A stretch of 64,000 bases of DNA from Labilithrix sp. GTDB lineage: Bacteria; Myxococcota_A; Polyangia; Polyangiales; Polyangiaceae. Numbering within the stretch: position 1 is the first letter of the stretch; each line of letters opens with the position of its first letter. This document shows, piece after piece, positions 28,653 through 36,953 of the stretch. A program made the position numbers and the translations under genes. Location: NCBI GenBank assembly GCA_019637225.1, contig JAHBWC010000034.1, forward strand, positions 1 through 64,000, given 5' to 3'. The notes beneath the pieces were generated by a model. It was not told the DNA's origin and ran no database searches. It saw only the letters and a list, made by a program, of their open reading frames with translations.

Positions 28653-29239
28653 GCTCGAGAGGCCGTCACGCGCGCGTCTTCGTCGTCGTCGCTTCGGTGG
28701 CCGCGGCCGTCGTCTCCGCGTCGTGCACCGATCCGGTCCTCGACGAGACGGTCGACGATCAGGGCAACGAGACCAAGGGGATCCCGCAGGGCCCGCTCCA
28801 CCGCGCGGGGCAGCGCTGCACCGCGTGTCACCAGCAGAACGGCGTCGCCTCGGAGCACCCGTTCGTGCTCGCGGGGACGATCTTCGCGCAGCCGAAGCGA
28901 CAGGTCGGCGTCGAGGGTGCCGAGGTCCGCCTGACCGACGCCGACGGCACGAAGCACATCACCAAGACGAACTGCGTCGGGAACTTCTTCGTCACGGCGA
29001 GCGAGTGGGAGCCGAAGTTCCCGATCCTCGTCGAGGTCGCCAAGGGCGGCGTGCGCCGCTCGATGCGGAGCCCCATCGGTCGTGAGACCGACTGCGCGGG
29101 CTGCCACGTGCTCTCCGTCCCGCCTGCGGACCCGCTCTCGCAGGTCGGTCACATCTATCTCTTCGCGACCGACGAGATCGGCAGCCCCGAAGGCGCCGCC
29201 GACTGCCCCGTCGATCCTCTCCGGCCGGGGTCTCCGTGA
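28649..29239 (+). CDS. Di-haem-motif lipoprotein with transthyretin-like domain
   Basis: A 196-residue lipoprotein (lipobox VSASC near residue 26) translationally coupled to the barrel gene. Two canonical CXXCH motifs, CTACHQQNG (about residue 55) and CAGCHVLSV (about 152), bracket a beta-sandwich segment with a transthyretin/carboxypeptidase-regulatory-like pattern (GVEGAEVRLTDADGTKH, NCVGNFFVTASE). This implies two c-type haems around a small adhesive domain. It is most likely anchored in the outer membrane beside the barrel. No close characterised relative is recognised. Confidence 0.82.
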   Translation: MSSRGRHARVFVVVASVAAAVVSASCTDPVLDETVDDQGNETKGIPQGPLHRAGQRCTACHQQNGVASEHPFVLAGTIFAQPKRQVGVEGAEVRLTDADGTKHITKTNCVGNFFVTASEWEPKFPILVEVAKGGVRRSMRSPIGRETDCAGCHVLSVPPADPLSQVGHIYLFATDEIGSPEGAADCPVDPLRPGSP

Positions 29240-29778
29240 TGATGCGCGCTCTTCTCCTCGTTTGTCTTCCCGCCGGCGCCGCGGTGCTCGTCGCCGTGTC
29301 GGGGTGCAGCCCTCCGCCGAAGGGCGAGCTCGAACGCGAGGTGTCCACGCGCGCCTCACCGGGCTCGTTCCGCGCGGCCGGCGTCAGCAAGGTGTTCGAG
29401 AAGCGCTGCGGCTCACTCGACTGCCACGGCAGCGCCGCGCGCAACATGCGCATCTATTCGAGCCAGGGTCTGCGTCTGCCGAACGACGCCGGGCTCGGGC
29501 CGGGTCAGGGCGACACGACGCTCGACGAGATCACCGCGAACTACCAGTCGATCCTCACGCTCGAGCCCGAGGAGACCAACAAGGTCATGCTCGGCGGCGA
29601 TCCGTACAAGCTCCTCGTCGTGAAGAAGCCCCTCGAGCTCGAGAAGCACAAGGGCGGGCAGACGATCCGGCGCGGCGACGACGCCGAGCGCTGCATCGTG
29701 TCCTGGCTCGAGGAAGACCCGACGAAGCCGGTCGCCAAGGAGGCGTGCGACCGGGCCGCGATCTTCCCGAAGGAGTGA
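29239..29778 (+). CDS. Lipoprotein with CX4CH motif
   Basis: A 179-residue lipoprotein (lipobox AVSGC). The start ATG at 29239 overlaps the previous stop codon; GTG at 29236 is an alternative. The motif VFEKRCGSLDCHGS (about residue 55) is CX4CH in a cytochrome-like context. It is followed by ARNMRIYSSQGLRLPND, then a charged Glu/Lys-rich helical part and a Cys near CIVSWLEEDP, which resembles the c-type domain endings of planctomycete-type cytochromes. Last gene of the coupled trio 26508-28649-29239. The haem is inferred. Confidence 0.78.
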   Translation: MMRALLLVCLPAGAAVLVAVSGCSPPPKGELEREVSTRASPGSFRAAGVSKVFEKRCGSLDCHGSAARNMRIYSSQGLRLPNDAGLGPGQGDTTLDEITANYQSILTLEPEETNKVMLGGDPYKLLVVKKPLELEKHKGGQTIRRGDDAERCIVSWLEEDPTKPVAKEACDRAAIFPKE

Positions 29779-29862
29779 CGGTCGGTCGGAGCGCGACGGC
29801 GCGACGCGCGGCCGGCGGTGCGGCGCCGAGACGGCGACGCACCGCGAAGACGGCGCGCGAAG

Positions 29863-30765
29863 CTACTGCGAGGCGTCGAGCAAGCCCGCGTCCGGGGACG
29901 AGATGCCCGTGCAGCGGTTGGCCTTCACGTTGCTGATCGTCTCGAGGACATACGACGAGAGCGCGGTGACGAGGTCCGACGGCAGCGAGTAGCGGGGATG
30001 GCTGTTCGCCTGGAGCTGCTGCGCCTCGGTGCCTTTGTCGATCAACCGGCGCGCCGGCTCGATGTCCTCGAACGTCCCGTCGTCCTTCACGCGCCCGACG
30101 ACGAGGCGCTGGATGTACGGGAACTCCCGGAACTTCGTGAACGTGATCGCGTTCTGCGATTCGTCGTTCGGGTTGTCGGTCCCGCCCGAGAGCCAGAGGC
30201 TCGCCTCGCCGGTCGCGTGGCAGGAGCGGCACTGCCCGCGGTTGCCCTCGGCCGCGACCGCGGCGATGGTGTGGAGCTTCAGCTCCGTCCACTTCGCGAA
30301 GTCCATGCAATCGCCGAACGCCTTGAACGCGGCGCGCAGGTTCTTCGGCACGCCGGGATCGGCGCCGAGCTTGCGCGCCTTCACCTCGAGGTTGAGCCAC
30401 TGGGTCGCGAGGTCCGACTGCGTCTGGGTGAGCGCCGGACCGCTGTGGACGCCCTTCTGGACGATGGGGCTGAAGCTCGGCGCGGCGAGGAGACCGGGGA
30501 ACCCTTCGATGGCCGTGTAGGAAGCCTCCGCGTTCGGGCCGAGGAAGACGGGCGCGCCGCGACTCGCGGTGCCGTGGCACTCGCGACACGAGTCCGACAC
30601 GGACGCGTGGACCTTCTCGACGAAGAACTTCTTCGCGTCCGATCCGCCCGCGGCGGCGCCGCTGCTCGAGGCGTTCTCGTCGTCGTCGGACGAGCCGCAC
30701 GCCATCGCGGCGGCGGTGCCCAGCACGAGCGCGACCAGGACGATGCCTTTTCCGGGACGTTTCAT
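29863..30765 (-). CDS. Di-haem cytochrome-like lipoprotein A
   Basis: A 300-residue lipoprotein (lipobox AMACG near residue 23) with an acidic Asp/Ser linker. Two CXXCH motifs: DSCRECHGTA (about residue 60) and GQCRSCHATGEASLWLSGG (about 180). Between them lie FLGPNAEASYTAIEG, SPIVQKGVHSGPALT and QWLNLEVKARKLGA, a pattern of c-type domains in planctomycete and myxobacterial cytochromes. The C-terminus has SHPRYSLPSDLVTAL and an Asp/Ala-rich tail. It is a paralogue of the next gene (30767), one base away, so an operon and tandem duplication are likely. Periplasmic or outer-membrane electron carrier is inferred. Confidence 0.85.
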   Translation of the reverse strand: MKRPGKGIVLVALVLGTAAAMACGSSDDDENASSSGAAAGGSDAKKFFVEKVHASVSDSCRECHGTASRGAPVFLGPNAEASYTAIEGFPGLLAAPSFSPIVQKGVHSGPALTQTQSDLATQWLNLEVKARKLGADPGVPKNLRAAFKAFGDCMDFAKWTELKLHTIAAVAAEGNRGQCRSCHATGEASLWLSGGTDNPNDESQNAITFTKFREFPYIQRLVVGRVKDDGTFEDIEPARRLIDKGTEAQQLQANSHPRYSLPSDLVTALSSYVLETISNVKANRCTGISSPDAGLLDASQ

Positions 30766-30766
30766 C

Positions 30767-31648
30767 TCAACCTCCGTCTCCGGCGTCCTTCGGTCCGGCG
30801 TCCATGACGGGCACGACGATGCCGTTCGCGCACGTCCCCGTGGCGAGGTTCTGGATGGTCGTGTCGACGAAGCCGTCGATCGCGTCGCGGATGTTCGGCG
30901 GCAGGCCGAAGCGCGGGTGGCACGACGTCGACTCCGGCGGGCAGATCTCGTCGGCCTTCGCCGCGAAGCGCTTCGAGGGCTGGAGCGCCTCGAAGCTGCC
31001 CTTGTCGTTGAGCTGGCCCACGACGAGCTTCTGGATGAACGGAAACTGGCGCGATTTCTCGAACGTCTCGCGCGGCGCGGCGCTGAGCCACGCGCTGCCC
31101 TGCCCCGTGCTGTGGCAGCCCATGCAGGGACCTTCGAGGTCGGTCTGGGAGAACGCGAGATCGCCCATGCGGTAGTACGTCCACACGTCGAAGTTCATGC
31201 AGTCGGCGAACTGCTTGTACGCCTCGGTGATCGTCTTCGGCTTCTCGACCGCGCCTTCGAGCTTGCGCGCGGTGGCCTCGAGGCTGAGCCACTGCGTGAT
31301 GACGCTGCGCTGCTCGGGGTTGATGACGACCGCCGGATCGCGATGCACGTACTGCACGAGCGGGCTCGTCTTCGGCGCCGCGATGAGACCGACGGCGCGC
31401 TCGAGGGCGACGTACGAGTCGTCCGGCTCGTTGGCCATGAAGCGCGGGCCCGACGCGCCGGCGTGACAGCCGACGCACGATCCGATCGCGTTGTGAACGC
31501 GCTCGACGTAGTAGAGGCGAGCCTTCTCGCGCTCTTCTTCGGCCTCGCTGTTTCCCTTGTCGTCGCTGGAGCTGCCGCACGCGGTGGTCACCGCCGCCCA
31601 GACGGCGACCACCGAGCTCACGGAAAGGAAGGCTCGTATTCTGCTCAT
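30767..31648 (-). CDS. Di-haem cytochrome-like lipoprotein B (paralogue of A)
   Basis: A 293-residue lipoprotein (lipobox VTTACG). It has the same layout as its neighbour: GSCVGCHAGASGPRFM (about residue 57) and GPCMGCHSTGQGSAWLS (about 175), with YVALERAVGLIAAPKTSPLV and VITQWLSLEATARKLEG between, and a CHPRFGLPPNI segment near the end that adds an extra Cys-His without full CXXCH. It stops one base before the next gene's ATG. It is part of the minus-strand operon running from 34590. Confidence 0.85.
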   Translation of the reverse strand: MSRIRAFLSVSSVVAVWAAVTTACGSSSDDKGNSEAEEEREKARLYYVERVHNAIGSCVGCHAGASGPRFMANEPDDSYVALERAVGLIAAPKTSPLVQYVHRDPAVVINPEQRSVITQWLSLEATARKLEGAVEKPKTITEAYKQFADCMNFDVWTYYRMGDLAFSQTDLEGPCMGCHSTGQGSAWLSAAPRETFEKSRQFPFIQKLVVGQLNDKGSFEALQPSKRFAAKADEICPPESTSCHPRFGLPPNIRDAIDGFVDTTIQNLATGTCANGIVVPVMDAGPKDAGDGG

Positions 31649-31663
31649 GAGAACGCTGCGAGG

Positions 31664-33436
31664 TTACGCGCTGCGACGGCGGCGCGAAATCACGATTCCA
31701 GCGGCGAGGGCGAGGCCCGCGAGCGCGGCCGTCCCCGTCGTCGACGACGTTCCCGGCGTCGCGCAGCCGCAGCCGGAGTCGGCCGCCGGTCCGTTGCTGT
31801 CCGCCTTCGACGTGTCCGGATCGAGGTTCGGGGTCTCGCCCGCCGGCACCGGGTTCTGCGGGAGCGGCTTCTTGTCCATGTGACCGGGCACGAGCGAGAG
31901 GAAGAGCGAGTTCTTCTCGTCGCCGGGAATGCGTCCGTGGACGGCGGCGGCGAAGAACGTCTTCACGTCCGCCATGTAGCCGTTCGGCTGGTGGTAGCCG
32001 GGGTTCTCGACGCCGCCGATGCAGCGCATGTAATCGCGCCCCTGGCGCATCGGGTTGCGGCCGTACCAGTTCGAGAGGTGGCCCGAGTCGCCGTACCAGG
32101 CCGCCGGCCAGAGGTCCTGCGACGGGTCGTAGTGGAACGCCTTGGCGGCGTTGTCGTACTGGACCATCGCCATCGACGCGCGACCGATGCCCGTCGGCGC
32201 GGCGCTGAAGACGCCGACCGCAGTGGCGCCCTGCTCGCCGTAGCCGCCGACGCAGATCGAGGCGTGGGTCTGATGCGCGGCCGCGCCCACGATCGTGCCG
32301 CGCGGGCTGAGCGTGTCGCCGATGCGCTCGATCATCATCATGTGGGCCACGTTCGAGCCCTTCATGTTGGTGCCCTTGCCCATGCCGTTCGACTCGACGG
32401 CCATGAGCGCGATCTGGTTGTCGCCGACCTTGGCGACGGTCGGCTGGTTGAAATACTTGCGACCGCCACCGTTGCCGTTGCCGCCGCCGTTGCCGCCGCC
32501 GTTGCCTCCCTTGAAGAACTCGTTCTTCGTGAGGATGCGCGCCTCGGGCGCGATCTCCGCGCCGCCGGCCGTGTTGATCAGCGCGCACTCGACGCTGTCG
32601 CTCGGGCGGTTCGGGCCCTTCGGCGCGCAGAAGATCGCGCGATCGGCGGAGAGCGCCGCGACCGTCGGGCGGCCGATGTTCGTCGGCGTGACGACCGGCG
32701 CGATCCACGCGCGCTGGAGCTCGGGGAGGAGCCCGGCGCCGGTGATCGACAGGCCCATCGCGACGGAGTAGTCGCCGCCGGGCTCGGGGAAGCCGACAGC
32801 CTCGCCGCCACCGTCGCTGTAGTAGCCCGCGACGAACCTGCCGTTGCCGAGATACGAGATGTCGGGCGCGCCGTCGTTCGCGTCACGCGGAATGCTCACC
32901 ATCTGCGGAGACGCCAGGTGCTCGCACTTCTCGTTGAGGATGCCGGCGTAGGTGTTCGGCCGGTTCTGGTTCTGGCCGTTGACCGGGCCGTCGGACCCGT
33001 AGACCCAGACGATGTTGCCTTTCTCGTCAGCCGCGGCTTTCGGGTGATTGCAGGTGCGCTCGCCGTTCGTGTAGTCGGTGAGGCGCTTCAGCGAGACGAC
33101 CTCGCGCGGCGGCCCGTCGGCGCGCAGCTCGTAGCTCGAGCAGCTGCACTGCACGGGCCCGCGGTTCGGCTCCTGCACCGACTCCATCGTGATGAGCACG
33201 AGGTGGCCCTTCGACGCGACGATCGTCGTCTGCTCGAACCCCGGATAGCGGAGCCGCATGTCGCCGTCGATTCGTCCACGCTTCGCGCCGCTCGCGACCA
33301 TCGTGACCTGGGCGGCGTTGCTCTGCTTCAGCTTCTCCGTCGGAGCATCGACCGCCGTGTCGGCGAAGCCGAACGAGCTCGTGAGACCGATGGTCGAGAC
33401 GAGGGCGGCGAATCCGAGCGCGTGGCGAGTCCTCAT
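31664..33436 (-). CDS. Secreted protein with MYXO-CTERM-type tail
   Basis: A 590-residue exported protein with a cleavable signal (MRTRHALGF...FGFADTA). A beta-rich body has motifs CNHPKAAADEKGNIVWVY, PDISYLGNGRFVAGYYSDGG and a Gly/Asn repeat (GGNGGGNGGGNGNGGG, about residue 340). The C-terminus is SGCGCATPG, a hydrophobic Ala/Leu stretch and RRRR, the MYXO-CTERM layout. The Gly/Asn run likely links two beta-propeller-like or carbohydrate-binding halves. It lies between the two cytochrome-like lipoproteins and the 33466 gene in one operon; it may be the surface-exposed partner of that system (inference). Confidence 0.82.
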   Translation of the reverse strand: MRTRHALGFAALVSTIGLTSSFGFADTAVDAPTEKLKQSNAAQVTMVASGAKRGRIDGDMRLRYPGFEQTTIVASKGHLVLITMESVQEPNRGPVQCSCSSYELRADGPPREVVSLKRLTDYTNGERTCNHPKAAADEKGNIVWVYGSDGPVNGQNQNRPNTYAGILNEKCEHLASPQMVSIPRDANDGAPDISYLGNGRFVAGYYSDGGGEAVGFPEPGGDYSVAMGLSITGAGLLPELQRAWIAPVVTPTNIGRPTVAALSADRAIFCAPKGPNRPSDSVECALINTAGGAEIAPEARILTKNEFFKGGNGGGNGGGNGNGGGRKYFNQPTVAKVGDNQIALMAVESNGMGKGTNMKGSNVAHMMMIERIGDTLSPRGTIVGAAAHQTHASICVGGYGEQGATAVGVFSAAPTGIGRASMAMVQYDNAAKAFHYDPSQDLWPAAWYGDSGHLSNWYGRNPMRQGRDYMRCIGGVENPGYHQPNGYMADVKTFFAAAVHGRIPGDEKNSLFLSLVPGHMDKKPLPQNPVPAGETPNLDPDTSKADSNGPAADSGCGCATPGTSSTTGTAALAGLALAAGIVISRRRRSA

Positions 33437-33465
33437 GGGAAATCCCTCTCCGCTGATGGTTACGA

Positions 33466-34590
33466 TCAGAGCTCTTCGTCCGAGCCGGACCCACCTTGGC
33501 CCAACCGGACAGCGGCCTCCGGCGCCTCGTCGATGTCGACGACGGGACGCGACGGGGGCGCGGTGGTCACGTAGATCTGCACGGCGCTGATGCGCGCCTG
33601 CTGCGCACCGCCCTTGGCCGGCGGGGCCGACGGCTCGCGCGCCGAAGGCATGTCGACGACGGCCTGCCCGCGGTTGCGCGGCGGGACGTGGAAGCTCAAC
33701 GCGCGCGCCTGGTCGCTCGACACGCGCCCGACGACGTCGTCGCCCGCGACGAGATCGATCGACTTCGCCTGCTTCGCGTCCGGCCGGAGCTTGCTCGCGT
33801 AGGAGAGGAGGGAGAACCGGTCCTCGCCTCCGGTGGCCTCGGTCTTCGCCGCCGCGCCGGCCTTGTCGGCGATCCGCATGTCGTCGGTGAGCTTCTTCCG
33901 CTTCACGGTCCCGACGAGGGCGCCGTCGACGTAGACGCGCGTGCCGTTCCCCTGCTCCTCGGGGGCGTAGGGCACCTTGCCGAGGACGGCCGAGCCGTTC
34001 GGCATCACGAGCTCGCCCTGAGCGTCGAGGACCGGCGGCTCTTTCTCCACGTAGACCGCGACGTTCGACACCATGTCGATCGTGCTGTTGACGTTGAGCT
34101 TGACCGGCGGCCAGTGCACGCGCGGCTTGCCGCGATCGCCTTGAACGAACGAGAACACGATGCCGTCCCCGATGCGCGCGACCTCCGCCTTGTCGACCAC
34201 GACGACGCGCGAGCCGCCGTAAAGGTGCAGCGCCTTGATGCGCTTGGCGTCCACGCCGAGCGCGCGAACGTAGTCGACGAAGCCGTAACGGAGGGTGGTG
34301 TAGCCCCCGCCGAGGTTCACGACGCGGGGCTTGAGGGCGAGCGGGAGCTCGGACGCGCGAATCACGCCGACCGGCTTGCCGTCGAGATAGACCACCGACT
34401 CACCAAAGCGTGGGCGCTTCTCCTTGTCCGGGGCCGGATCGTCGGTCGCCAGCGGAGGAAGGGTGGCGGCGGGCGCGGCGGTGGGGGGAGATGCGCTCTG
34501 CGCGACCGGCGGCGTCCTCTTCTGCGCACAGCCGAGCACCATCGCGCCGAGCGCGACGGTGCCGACGAGGGCGGAGACGAGGATCTTCAT
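33466..34590 (-). CDS. Lipoprotein with internal duplication
   Basis: A 374-residue lipoprotein from ATG 34590 (lipobox AMVLGC). After a Pro/Ala linker come two similar beta-rich units: VYLDGKPVGVIRASEL, RIKALHLYGGSRVVVV and GDRGKPRVHWPP in the first, then VYVDGALVGTVKRKKL, QAKSIDLVAGDDVVGRV and RNRGQAVVDMP in the second. Each unit is about 110 residues. The C-terminus is acidic (GSGSDEEL). No family is recognised. It is the first gene of the minus-strand operon 34590 to 29863 and is probably an envelope component of the redox cluster. Confidence 0.78.
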   Translation of the reverse strand: MKILVSALVGTVALGAMVLGCAQKRTPPVAQSASPPTAAPAATLPPLATDDPAPDKEKRPRFGESVVYLDGKPVGVIRASELPLALKPRVVNLGGGYTTLRYGFVDYVRALGVDAKRIKALHLYGGSRVVVVDKAEVARIGDGIVFSFVQGDRGKPRVHWPPVKLNVNSTIDMVSNVAVYVEKEPPVLDAQGELVMPNGSAVLGKVPYAPEEQGNGTRVYVDGALVGTVKRKKLTDDMRIADKAGAAAKTEATGGEDRFSLLSYASKLRPDAKQAKSIDLVAGDDVVGRVSSDQARALSFHVPPRNRGQAVVDMPSAREPSAPPAKGGAQQARISAVQIYVTTAPPSRPVVDIDEAPEAAVRLGQGGSGSDEEL

Positions 34591-34981
34591 CGTGGCGGAA
34601 AACTGCACGGCTTGTACCAGTCGCGCTCTCCTCGCCTTGCGTCGCGCCTGGGTCACCGCGCAGGTCGCGGGAACGCGCCCGATGCTTGTTTCAGCGACGT
34701 GACAGTGAGGATACACCGCGTGGCCCAATTCAAGGGCTCTAGCCCCCAACGTCGGGGGCAACGCGCTTCAACTCTCCAGCGTGAGCGTACGACCTCCGCG
34801 TACCGTCACCGCCGCCGGAGCTGCCCGGCCCCAGCGAGCGTTCGTCCCGCCTTTCGGCCCGACGGCCTCGGGATCGCCTGGTGTTCCACGGTGCGCCGGA
34901 CGGCGTCGCGAACGCTTCCACGCGCGGGCTCACCCGCGGCGCGCCGCTTGCTCCAACGGAAGTTTCTACTGGAGGCTTGGG
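34591..34981. other. Divergent intergenic region; weak hairpin at 34742-34759
   Basis: 391 bp between divergent lipoprotein genes. It contains a six-base GCCCCC/GGGGGC hairpin (34742-34759), otherwise nothing recognised. It should hold the promoters for the minus-strand operon and for the gene at 34982. Confidence 0.5.
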
Positions 34982-35680
34982 ATGAGGACGTCTTCGTCGC
35001 GCAGTCGGATGGTCGTGCTCGGTTGCTGCGTCGCGGTGTGGAGCGTCCTCGCGGCGTGTGCCGTCGAGGACGAGAACCCCGCGACCACGCGGAATCGTGG
35101 AACGGACGCAGGCGGCGATGGCGCTCCCGGGACCGGAGCGGACGGCTCCGCGGCCACGGGTGCACCGCTCTGCGGCAAGTACGGCGGCCTCGAGGGCGTG
35201 CGGGGGATCGCGACGGAGATCGTCAACGCGGCCAAGAACGACTGCCGCATCGGCCCGGCGGTGGACCGAGCCGCGCAAGACCGCGGCGCGAACTTCAAGG
35301 ACTGCTTCGAGCAGTTCGTCGCGAGTGGCTTCCAGTGCGAGGGAGTCAGCTTCACGCTCGGTCAGACGAAGGACACCGAGGACAGGCCGTGCAACAGCCA
35401 GATGCCGGGCATCCGGTTCACCGAGCTCGACTTCAACACATTCTCGCAGAACGTGAAGACCGTGCTCGAGGCGAAGGGGCTGAGCGAAGACGAGGTTCGT
35501 GAGATCGCTCCCGTGTTCGAGGGCGCGCGGGCGAAGCTCGTGAACAACGGCTCTCGGACGAAGCACGCGCAGTGCGCTGCGAACTGCACGACGGGCGGCG
35601 AGGCCTGCGTCCAGCCGATCATCGACGCGGGGAACGACGCCGAGCCGCCGCCCGACGCGGGAAGCGACGCCGGGGAGTGA
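34982..35680 (+). CDS. Hypothetical lipoprotein
   Basis: A 232-residue lipoprotein (lipobox VLAAC) with a Gly/Asp/Ala linker. The mature part is acidic and helical with three or four paired Cys (LCGKYGG, NDCRIG, KDCFEQF, FQCEGVS), plus a C-terminal CAANCTTGGEACVQ and an Asp-rich tail. No catalytic motif is seen and the family is not recognised. It may be co-expressed with the next gene on the same strand, 186 bp away. Confidence 0.72.
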   Translation: MRTSSSRSRMVVLGCCVAVWSVLAACAVEDENPATTRNRGTDAGGDGAPGTGADGSAATGAPLCGKYGGLEGVRGIATEIVNAAKNDCRIGPAVDRAAQDRGANFKDCFEQFVASGFQCEGVSFTLGQTKDTEDRPCNSQMPGIRFTELDFNTFSQNVKTVLEAKGLSEDEVREIAPVFEGARAKLVNNGSRTKHAQCAANCTTGGEACVQPIIDAGNDAEPPPDAGSDAGE

Positions 35681-35866
35681 CGTCCGGTCCGACCACGCGA
35701 CCCCGCCGGAGCGACACGCGCGACACGAATGTGCTCGCGAGAAGAACCACAAAGAGCCGCCATGTACGATGAGCACGCCCGCAAATCGTCCGCGCCTCCC
35801 AGAGGAGTTGCTTTCGACGGGCCGCCTGGTCACGATGGAAGAAGGCTCCCTCTCGAGGTCTTGGCG

Positions 35867-36730
35867 ATGAAAGAAGATGCAGCGGCGAAGGAGTTGGAGG
35901 ATCTCCTGCGCGATGCCTTGAACACCGGGCTCGAGTCTCCGCGCGGAGGGACACCGCTCCTCCAGCTCAAGACCGTGCCGCTGCAGGTGCAGCAGATCCC
36001 GATGAAGCAGGCGGCTCCGCGGCCCGCGACTGCGACCGCGACCGCGCCGCCGAACAGCGGCCCCGGCCTCGCCGACAAGCTCGCGCCCGACAGCATTCGA
36101 CCGGCTGCTCCGGCAGCGGCGAAGGACGCGCCGAAGGCGAAGCGCTCGCGATCGAGCCTGGTCGCGCTCCTCGTGGTCGGAGGCTTTGCCCTCGCCGCAG
36201 CTGGAGGCGCCGCGTGGCTCGCGCGCCAGCGGGACGGCTTCTCCATGGCGAGCGCCGCGACGCGGGCGCCCGCCGAGAGTGCGCCCGCGGACGTCGCGCC
36301 CGCCGAAGGCGCCGTCGGCCTCTCCGTCGCCGCGCGTCCTGCGGACGGGCCCGCGACGGAAGGCGCGCCGGCGGACGTGGCCAATGCGACCCCGACGCCG
36401 CCGCCCCCGCCGACGTTCAACTCCGGCTCGGAGGCTCCGCCTGCCTCGACGGCGGTGGCCGCGACGACCGCCCGCGCAGACAAGCCCGAGGCCAAGGAGG
36501 CGAAGCCCACCGAGGTCAAGGACGCGAAGCCCGAGACCAAGGACGCAAAGCCCGCCGAGGTGAAGGCGAAGCCGGTCGCCCCCGCTCCGGTCGCGAAGCC
36601 CGCGCCCGAGAAGACAGCGACCGCCGAGAAGGTGGAGAAGAAGGAGGCGCCCCCTCCCGCCGCTCCGACGCCGCCCGCTGCTTCCGTGGATGCGCTCCTC
36701 GAGCAGCAGCTCAAGGGCGCGATCCCCTAG
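35867..36730 (+). CDS. Membrane-anchored protein with KxAKP-type repeats
   Basis: A 287-residue protein, start chosen at the ATG preceded by CGAGGT at eight bases. A charged helical N-terminus (AAAKELEDLLRDALNT) is followed by one hydrophobic segment (LVALLVVGGFALAAAGGAAW, about residue 95). After it comes a long low-complexity region of Ala/Pro/Thr with repeats of AKP-EVKDAKPE (about residues 205-250), like TonB-type linkers that span the periplasm. The C-terminal helix is VDALLEQQLKGAIP. An inner-membrane protein reaching into the periplasm is inferred. A GC hairpin (36757-36775) follows. Confidence 0.72.
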   Translation: MKEDAAAKELEDLLRDALNTGLESPRGGTPLLQLKTVPLQVQQIPMKQAAPRPATATATAPPNSGPGLADKLAPDSIRPAAPAAAKDAPKAKRSRSSLVALLVVGGFALAAAGGAAWLARQRDGFSMASAATRAPAESAPADVAPAEGAVGLSVAARPADGPATEGAPADVANATPTPPPPPTFNSGSEAPPASTAVAATTARADKPEAKEAKPTEVKDAKPETKDAKPAEVKAKPVAPAPVAKPAPEKTATAEKVEKKEAPPPAAPTPPAASVDALLEQQLKGAIP

Positions 36731-36756
36731 CTCGGACGAATTCCACGGGCCCTCCC

Positions 36757-36775
36757 ACGGGGCCTCGCGCCCCGT
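36757..36775 (+). terminator. GC hairpin after the KxAKP-repeat gene
   Basis: Seven-base perfect stem (36757-36763 with 36769-36775) and five-base loop, 27 bp after the stop codon. No T tract. Confidence 0.5.
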
Positions 36776-36953
36776 CCGGTGCGACGGGCGTGGTCCGGCC
36801 CGGCGACGCGCGGCCGACAGCGCGACCGTTCGCGAGCCGGCGCTGTGCCACTCGCTGCCAGACGCCAGCGCCCCGTCCCCACTGTTTCGCAAATTCAGGC
36901 GGATCTTGCGCGATGGCGTGCGAGGCACGTCGCATGCTTCTTTGCCGCGCGTC

